Source: Thermaceae bacterium (GTDB taxonomy: Bacteria > Deinococcota > Deinococci > Deinococcales > Marinithermaceae). Taken from it: 10,587 bases of DNA. Below are positions 6,672 to 10,587 of this stretch, piece by piece. Numbering within the stretch: position 1 is the stretch's first letter; each line of letters opens with the position of its first letter. The DNA lies in the NCBI GenBank assembly GCA_026985615.1, contig JALSQD010000047.1:1-10587 (forward strand), in the 5' to 3' direction. The position numbers and the translations under genes were made by a program. The notes beneath the pieces are model-generated. The model had not been told where the DNA came from. It saw nothing but the letters and a program-made list of their open reading frames with translations, and did no database searches.

Positions 6672-7758
6672 ATGGAAAACGAACTGGCGCGCCTGATTCT
6701 CGACTACAGCCGGCCGGTCAAGTCCGGCGAGACGCTGGTGGTTCGGGCCGAGATGGAGGCCTGGCCCCCTTTTGCGCGCCTTGCATGCCGAGGCGCTGGC
6801 GCGCGGGGCCTATCCGCTGTTGCGGATGAGCTATCCCGGCCAGGAGGCCGACTTTTTGGAGTGGTCGGGGGTGTGGCTCGAGCGCGTGCCCGAGGCCGAG
6901 AAGGCCGAGCTCGAGGCCAGCGACGCCGAGGTGCGGATAATCGCTCCGGCCGACCCCTTCGCCACCTCGGGAGTGCCGGGTGAGCGCCTGGCTCGCTACC
7001 GCAAGGCCTGGAGCGGGCTGCGCCTGCCCCGGGGGCGGCGCAGCCTGGCGATGTGGCCCACCGGAGGCCTGGCGGCCATGGCGGGGATGAGCCTGCCCGC
7101 CTACCGCGAGCTGGTGCGCCGCGCCTTTTTCCTCGACCGCCCTGACCCGGCGGGGGCCTGGCGGGCGCTGGCGGCGGCGCAGGCGCGCTTCATCGAGAGG
7201 CTCGAGCGCGCACGCGAGGTGCGGATCCGCGCGGAGGGCACCGATCTGAAAATGCGCGTGGACGGGCGCAAGTGGGTCAACTCGGACGGGCGCAGCAACT
7301 TCCCAAGCGGCGAGGTCTACACCGGCCCGATCGAGGACAGCGTGGAGGGCAAGGTCCGCTTCGACCTGCCGGCGCTCGCGGGCGGGCGCTGGGTACGGGA
7401 CGTGCGGCTCGTCTTCAGGGCGGGCGAGGTGGTGGAGGCCTCGGCCGAAGAGGGACAGGACTACCTCGAGGCCATGCTCGCTACCGACGCGGGGGCGCGG
7501 CGCGTGGGCGAGTTGGGCATCGGTACGAACTTCGGCGTGGACCGGCCCACCGGGCTGGTGCTCCTGGACGAGAAGATTGGCGGCACCGTGCACCTGGCGC
7601 TGGGCCAGGCCTACCCCGCCACCGGCGGCCAGAACCGCTCGGCCATTCACTGGGACCTGGTGGTGGACCTGCGCAAGGGCGGGGAGCTTTTGGTGGACGG
7701 CGAGGTCATTCAGCGGGACGGTCGCTTCGAGGCTGGCTGGTTCGAGCCGCCGGCGTGA
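6672..7758 (+). CDS. M29-family aminopeptidase, frameshifted near the N-terminus
   Basis: Aminopeptidases of this family (AmpS/AmpT/PepS-like) are two-metal cytosolic enzymes that trim N-terminal residues from peptides. The frame from ATG 6672 (MENELARLILDYSRPV...) runs to MEAWP and then needs a +1 shift at CCCCC (6765-6769) to continue as LLRALHAEALARGAY to the TGA at 7756-7758. Restoring the frame gives 361 residues with the expected N-terminal helix. Likely metal or active-site residues are visible: Glu in FPSGEVYTGP (214), Glu in RVGELGIGTN (280), His in GGTVHLALG (307), Tyr in QAYPATGG (314), and His/Asp in AIHWDLV (326/328). The catalytic part is intact. As written, the frame from 6672 goes out of register; a shorter product could start at TTG 6772 (328 residues, GGAGG 12 bases upstream) but would lack the first helix. 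The extra C could be a sequencing error, a real mutation or recoding. The 3' end overlaps the converging hydrolase gene by 53 bp. Confidence 0.85.
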
Positions 7759-8467
7759 TGCGGCGGGCGCCCAGGTAGACGCGCCGGTACCAGGGGGCGT
7801 CGAGAGGTTCGATCATTACCCGGTTCTTGAGGCTGTTGGCGTGGATGAAGCGTCCGTCGCCCAGGTAGATCCCCACGTGGTCGACGCCGTTGCCCGAGAA
7901 GCTGAAGAAGACGAGGTCGCCGGGTTGCGGCTCACCCACGGGGGCAAGCGCGTTCCACAGCTCGCGGGTGGTGCGCGGCAGGGCGACGCCCAGCTCCTCG
8001 TAGACCCGCCCCACGAAGCCGGAGCAGTCGAAGGCGTCGGGGCCGCGCGCCCCCCAGCGATAGGGACGGCCCAGGTAGGCCCGCGCCACGGCCTCCAGCT
8101 GCGCGGTGCGGTCGGGTTCGCGCTGCGCCTCCGCGGCCGCGGCCGGCGGCACCCAGAGGGCGCTGCCGGCGCGGATTTCGTCGCCGGTAAGGTTGTTGAG
8201 CCGTTTCAGCGTGGCCACGTCGGTGCCGTAGCTGCGGGCGATTCGCCAGAGCGTCTCGCCTGAGGCGACGACGTGCCGCTCGGGCAGGAGCAGGGTGCGC
8301 CCCACCTCGAGCGTGCCCGCGGCGTCCGGGTTGAGCAGCAGAAGCACGGTCAGCTCCACGCCGTGCGTCTGAGCGATGCGCCACAGCGTGTCCCCAGGCT
8401 GCACGACGTAGCTTCCGCCCACGGCCAGCCCGGCCCAAAGCAAAACCCCTAAGGCGAACCGTTTCAC
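7706..8467 (-). CDS. Secreted LysM-LysM-NlpC/P60 peptidoglycan hydrolase
   Basis: This 253-residue protein probably cleaves stem peptides of peptidoglycan in the cell wall or periplasm. A signal peptide (MKRFALGVLLWAGLAVGG, about 1-18) is followed by two LysM glycan-binding domains: YVVQPGDTLWRIAQTHGV with its partner to about 62, and HVVASGETLWRIARSYGT to about 107. A short linker leads to the NlpC/P60 papain-like domain (about 122-237). The catalytic Cys is in FDCSGF (148), the His in VDHVGIYLG (197), and the third polar residue is probably the His of FIHAN (209). All key residues are present. It starts at a GTG (8467) with no good Shine-Dalgarno site. The last 17 or so residues (ending SDRPAE) are polar and overlap the end of the converging aminopeptidase gene. 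It lies 27 bases after the antiporter gene but may be transcribed separately. Confidence 0.93.
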   Translation of the reverse strand: MKRFALGVLLWAGLAVGGSYVVQPGDTLWRIAQTHGVELTVLLLLNPDAAGTLEVGRTLLLPERHVVASGETLWRIARSYGTDVATLKRLNNLTGDEIRAGSALWVPPAAAAEAQREPDRTAQLEAVARAYLGRPYRWGARGPDAFDCSGFVGRVYEELGVALPRTTRELWNALAPVGEPQPGDLVFFSFSGNGVDHVGIYLGDGRFIHANSLKNRVMIEPLDAPWYRRVYLGARRITPAARTSQPRSDRPAE

Positions 8468-8475
8468 CTTAGGGG
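8442..8475 (-). terminator. Hairpin plus T-run spanning the start of the hydrolase gene
   Basis: Read on the minus strand, CCCCTAAGG (8475-8467) and CCTTAGGGG (8454-8446) form a perfect 9-bp stem with a 12-base loop, followed directly by TTTT (8445-8442). This is the form of an intrinsic terminator for the antiporter transcript. The GTG start of the hydrolase begins at the last base of the left arm, so read-through RNA would also fold over the start codon. The structure is seen; termination or attenuation is inferred. Confidence 0.55.
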
Positions 8476-8476
8476 C

Positions 8477-8485
8477 AGTGTACCA
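8477..8485 (-). promoter_or_regulatory. Extended -10 candidate for the hydrolase gene
   Basis: On the minus strand TGGTACACT (8485-8477) fits the TGnTANNNT extended -10 form and lies 9 bases before the GTG at 8467. A start 6-7 bases downstream would give an almost leaderless mRNA that lacks the full left arm of the hairpin. No -35 match is seen, which an extended -10 would not strictly need. Confidence 0.4.
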
Positions 8486-8494
8486 CCCGTGGGC

Positions 8495-9730
8495 TCAGTT
8501 GCCTTCTGAGCGTGCAACCTCGGGGTCGGCCCAGGCGACCAACGGACGCAGGCTGAGGGGGGCGATGATGGTGCTGGCGACCACCATGAAGATCACGATG
8601 GCGAACTCCTTTTCGTCCACCGCGCCGGCGCCGAGGCCGATCGAGGCCACGATCAGGCCCACCTCGCCGCGCGGCACCATGCCCACGCCCACCACCAGGG
8701 CGTTGCGGATTCCCTGAGAGAGGGCGCCGAACATGGCCACCAGCTTCCCGCCGATGGCGATGAGGCTGACGATGACCCCTGCCATCAGCACCTCGCGGCT
8801 GGCGAGCGCCGCAAGGTCGAGCTGGACGCCCATGTAGGCGAAGAAGATGGGCGCCAGGAACGACTCGATGGCGTGCACCGGCTTCTCCAGGTCGTGCTCC
8901 TCGCGCAGCTCGGCCATCACCATTCCGGCCATGAAGGCGCCCACGATGGGGGCGAGGCCGATGAAGGAGGCAAGCGTGGCCATGCCCAGCCCGAAGGCGA
9001 TGCTGAGGCCGAGCGGACTCTGGAAGGGCAGCCTGTCGATGAGAATGCGCCGCACCAGCGGGACGAGCGCCATGGCCGCGCCCACGAAGAGGAAGGAGAT
9101 CACGACCAGCTTCACGATGCCCGCCGTCTCGACCGCGCCGGTGGTGGCGATGCCCGAGACGATGGCGAGGACGATCAGCCCCTCGATGTCGTCGATGACC
9201 GCCGCGCCCAGGATGATGCGGCTGTAGGGGCGCGAGAGGACGTCGAGCTCCTGCATGACGCGGGCGGTGATGCCCACGCTGGTGGCCACCAGCGCCGCGC
9301 CCAAGAAAAGCGAGGCCACCTGGTTGAAGCCGGCGTAAAGGCCGAAGTAATACCCGCCGAGGAAGGGCAGGATGGCCCCCAGCACGGCGACCACGAAGGC
9401 CTCCTTGCCCACCTTGAGGATGTCCTGCAGGCGGGTTTCCAGGCCCACCATGAAGAGCAGGAAAATGGCGCCGAGCTCGGAGATGAAGTAGAGCAGATCG
9501 CCCTCGGCCACCCAGCCGAGGAGCGCCGGCCCCACGATCACGCCGGCGAGCAGCTCACCGATCACGGCCGGCTGCTTCATCTTCTGGAAGAGCCAGCCGA
9601 CGATCTGGGTGGCCAGGATGAGGATGAAGATCTCGAAGAGGTGGCCGGTGATGTTGTGTCCGCCGCCGCCCGCCTGGGCTCCGCCCTCCGCGGCCGCGGC
9701 GCCCGCTGCGAAGACGAATTGCTCGAGCAT
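8495..9730 (-). CDS. napA: NapA-type CPA2 Na+/H+ antiporter
   Basis: This 411-residue inner-membrane protein exchanges Na+ (or Li+) for H+, controlling pH and sodium. It closely follows what I recall of Thermus thermophilus NapA along its length: QPAVIGELLAGVIVGPALLG (53-72), FLLFMVGLETRLQDIL (90-105), ALVATSVGITARV (146-158), ILGAAVIDD (173-181), GLAPIVGAF (258-266) and VPRGEVGLIVA (352-362). The ion-site Asp pair is D180/D181, and the crossing-helix Lys is K329. Twelve to thirteen hydrophobic segments are expected. Two oddities stand out: a Gly/Ala-rich N-terminal extension of about 25 residues (AAAAEGGAQAGGGGH), and Glu183 two positions after the Asp pair (DDIEG), where a hydrophobic residue is usual. 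The ATG lies 3 bases after the CBS gene stop, with GGGGAG 10 bases upstream, so translation is probably coupled. Confidence 0.92.
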   Translation of the reverse strand: MLEQFVFAAGAAAAEGGAQAGGGGHNITGHLFEIFILILATQIVGWLFQKMKQPAVIGELLAGVIVGPALLGWVAEGDLLYFISELGAIFLLFMVGLETRLQDILKVGKEAFVVAVLGAILPFLGGYYFGLYAGFNQVASLFLGAALVATSVGITARVMQELDVLSRPYSRIILGAAVIDDIEGLIVLAIVSGIATTGAVETAGIVKLVVISFLFVGAAMALVPLVRRILIDRLPFQSPLGLSIAFGLGMATLASFIGLAPIVGAFMAGMVMAELREEHDLEKPVHAIESFLAPIFFAYMGVQLDLAALASREVLMAGVIVSLIAIGGKLVAMFGALSQGIRNALVVGVGMVPRGEVGLIVASIGLGAGAVDEKEFAIVIFMVVASTIIAPLSLRPLVAWADPEVARSEGN

Positions 9731-9733
9731 GGT

Positions 9734-10189
9734 CTACTTTCTCCCCGTGAGCAGCCGTAGCAGGTCGCCGCGGGTGACGATCCCCACCAGGCAGCCCTCG
9801 TCGTTGATGACCGGCATGCGCTTGTAGAGGTTTTCGATGAGCTTGTCGAGGACGACGCGCAGCGGGTCTTCCGGATGGAGCTTGGGCACGTCGGTGCGCA
9901 TGACCTCCTCGACCTTCTTCTCGCGGTAGATCTTCTCGAAGTCGTGGATCGAGTGGTCGTCTACCCAGCGGTCGAAGAGTTGCAGAGCCACCACGTCGGG
10001 CGCGCCGGGGATGTTCTCGGGGCGCGGCAGCAGGTCGTCCATCTCGAGCACGCCCAGGTAGCAGCCGCCCTTGCCCACCACCGGCAGCCCGCCATAGTGG
10101 TGGGCCAGCATGCGGTCGGCTGCCTCCCACAGGCTTTCTCCCTCGACCACGGTGAGGGGGTTAGGGGTCATGATCTCGCCAGCCTTCAT
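9734..10189 (-). CDS. Two-CBS-domain protein, first gene of the antiporter operon
   Basis: The 151-residue soluble protein is a CBS pair (Bateman module) with no other domain. CBS1 is about 4-55 (MTPNPLTVVEGESLWEAADR, then GGLPVV and YLGVLEMDDLL). A 35-residue charged insert follows, and CBS2 is about 91-148 (VMRTDVPKLHPEDPLRVVL, then KRMPVI and LVGIVTRGDLL). Such modules bind adenine nucleotides or related ligands and often gate transporters or enzymes. Lying 3 bases upstream of napA, it may sense ATP/AMP or a second messenger and regulate the antiporter; that is inference. The start is the ATG at 10189, preceded by TATAGT at leaderless spacing. The frame remains open upstream through the tRNA, but that part has no CBS homology and overlaps the tRNA gene, so it is not coding. 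Confidence 0.9.
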   Translation of the reverse strand: MKAGEIMTPNPLTVVEGESLWEAADRMLAHHYGGLPVVGKGGCYLGVLEMDDLLPRPENIPGAPDVVALQLFDRWVDDHSIHDFEKIYREKKVEEVMRTDVPKLHPEDPLRVVLDKLIENLYKRMPVINDEGCLVGIVTRGDLLRLLTGRK

Positions 10190-10196
10190 AGCCCCC

Positions 10197-10202
10197 ACTA
10201 TA
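10197..10202 (-). promoter_or_regulatory. -10 box of a probably leaderless CBS-napA operon
   Basis: TATAGT on the minus strand (10202-10197), a 5/6 match to TATAAT, is separated from the ATG at 10189 by exactly 7 bases (GGGGGCT). Transcription would begin at the A of the start codon. The GGGGG run is too close to the ATG to be a normal Shine-Dalgarno site. No -35 at standard spacing is visible. Confidence 0.55.
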
Positions 10203-10235
10203 CCGGCTCGTCCGGGCCGTAAGGCCCCGCGGGCG

Positions 10236-10264
10236 TTGTCAGGCGCGGCGGGTTTTGATATAGT
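10236..10264 (+). promoter_or_regulatory. tRNA-Asn promoter
   Basis: TTGTCA (10236-10241, 5/6 match to TTGACA) and TATAGT (10259-10264, 5/6 match to TATAAT) are separated by exactly 17 bases. The predicted start near 10271 leaves about 15 bases of 5' leader before the mature tRNA at 10286. It is divergent from the CBS-gene promoter in the same 96-bp intergenic space. Confidence 0.75.
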
Positions 10265-10285
10265 AATCCCTGCCTGGCACCGCGG

Positions 10286-10361
10286 TCCGCGGTAGCTCAG
10301 CTGGTAGAGCGGTCGGCTGTTAACCGATTGGTCGCAGGTTCGAGTCCTGCCCGCGGAGCCA
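10286..10361 (+). tRNA. tRNA-Asn(GUU)
   Basis: A full cloverleaf is present. The acceptor stem is TCCGCGG/CCGCGGA (10286-10292 with 10351-10357), with discriminator G and an encoded CCA (10359-10361). The D stem is GCTC/GAGC. The anticodon stem is GTCGG/CCGAT with loop CTGTTAA, giving anticodon GTT (10319-10321), which reads Asn AAC/AAU. The T stem is GCAGG/CCTGC with loop TTCGAGT. It is 76 bases long with no intron. Confidence 0.98.
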
Positions 10362-10366
10362 GAAAA

Positions 10367-10390
10367 GAACCGCCCCCACCGGGGCGGTTC
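10367..10390 (+). terminator. Terminator of the tRNA-Asn transcript
   Basis: GAACCGCCCC (10367-10376) and GGGGCGGTTC (10381-10390) form a perfect 10-bp stem with a 4-base CACC loop, starting 6 bases after the tRNA CCA end. It is followed by the T-rich CTTTGTTGCGTTTT to 10404. A second, smaller A/T-rich hairpin, GTTTTC-CTT-GAAAAC (10400-10414), with TTTTT at 10420-10424, may help. Confidence 0.85.
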
Positions 10391-10474
10391 CTTTGTTGCG
10401 TTTTCCTTGAAAACCATCGTTTTTGGCAATTTTTATGGCCGTTCTCCTGGGCAGCGCTCAGTAGTTGTAGTGCT

Positions 10475-10587
10475 TCACGAAAACGATACCACTTTGACCC
10501 TTTTGGACTCCACAACTTCCAGCGGCGTCCGGTAGCCCAAGGCCTGGTGCAAACGCCGAGTGTTGTAGAAGTGCCGATACTCGTCCA
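10475..10587 (-). CDS. C-terminal end of an insertion-sequence transposase (IS3-like integrase core), partial
   Basis: On the minus strand a frame enters from the right edge and ends at a TGA (10477-10475). Its 36 complete residues include HFYNTRRLHQALGYRTPLEV, the conserved end of DDE integrase-core transposases (YNxxRxHxALGYxTPxEV) typical of IS3-like and related elements; the last part is SKRVKVVSFS. The catalytic DDE residues and the rest of the element lie beyond 10587. The nearer terminal inverted repeat should fall between about 10405 and 10475 but cannot be fixed without the other end. The element stands about 110 bases downstream of the tRNA-Asn gene. Whether it is intact cannot be judged. 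Confidence 0.8.
   Translation of the reverse strand, partial: DEYRHFYNTRRLHQALGYRTPLEVVESKRVKVVSFS

Noticed and set aside
6752..6780. Programmed frameshift as the preferred explanation for the aminopeptidase break
   Set aside because: CCC-C can slip, but there is no downstream pseudoknot or stop codon at the shift site and the C-run is short; an indel or sequencing error is simpler, so recoding is kept only as an alternative.
6718..7650. Long minus-strand open frame (310 codons) opposite the aminopeptidase
   Set aside because: It arises from GC-biased codons of the real gene; composition is non-globular, and the metal-site motifs are on the plus strand.
8873..9760. Long plus-strand open frame (295 codons) opposite the antiporter
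   Set aside because: The product is His/Asp/Glu/Arg-rich low-complexity, a mirror of the membrane-protein codons; there is no ribosome site or recognisable motif.
10190..10429. Upstream extension of the CBS frame on the minus strand to an ATG at 10429
   Set aside because: It would read antisense through the tRNA-Asn gene and its terminator and adds no domain; the ATG at 10189 has the CBS motif directly after it and a -10 at the right distance.
1..10587. CRISPR array or phage genes
   Set aside because: No regularly spaced direct repeats of 24-37 bp and no phage structural or integrase proteins; the only mobile gene is the transposase end at the right edge.

Overview
The window looks like a chromosomal segment of a high-GC thermophile of the Deinococcota, most likely family Thermaceae. 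Three things point there: a SlpA-type outer-membrane/S-layer barrel protein with a coiled-coil neck, a UvrB of the Thermus type, and a Na+/H+ antiporter that closely resembles Thermus thermophilus NapA. Oceanithermus or Marinithermus would fit, but the genus is a guess. Apart from the S-layer gene, which is less GC-rich, the coding regions are very GC-rich and several start signals look leaderless.

Layout, left to right. On the plus strand, the C-terminal 670 codons of the S-layer/outer-membrane protein (2-2014) end in a very strong hairpin. A secreted TPR protein (2093-2797) and uvrB (2810-4861) follow as a likely two-gene unit. A 290-bp gene-free stretch (4862-5151) holds hairpins and small tandem repeats. 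On the minus strand, 5152-6597 encodes an odd 481-residue protein: an E3-binding (peripheral subunit-binding) domain, about 275 residues of Glu/Ala/Pro-rich linker, and a C-terminal domain resembling a 2-oxoacid dehydrogenase E2 acyltransferase without its active-site histidine. It is divergent from an M29-type aminopeptidase gene (6672-7758) that carries a +1 frameshift about 33 codons in. The two genes share a palindromic -10 region.

A minus-strand cluster follows, transcribed from right to left: a two-CBS-domain protein (9734-10189), a NapA-like antiporter (8495-9730) and a secreted LysM-LysM-NlpC/P60 cell-wall hydrolase (7706-8467). The CBS gene and napA are 3 bp apart. A hairpin plus T-run sits across the start of the hydrolase gene and may terminate or attenuate read-through. 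The hydrolase and aminopeptidase genes converge and overlap by 53 bp.

The CBS operon promoter is divergent from a good promoter for tRNA-Asn(GUU) (10286-10361), which has its own terminator. The right edge is the C-terminal end of an insertion-sequence transposase (minus strand) running out of the window.

The most unusual item is the E2-like protein with no lipoyl domain and no catalytic histidine. It looks like a scaffold or a repurposed E3-binding protein, not an enzyme. Next in interest are the aminopeptidase frameshift, an acidic residue beside the ion-binding aspartates of the antiporter, and the CBS-antiporter gene pair.
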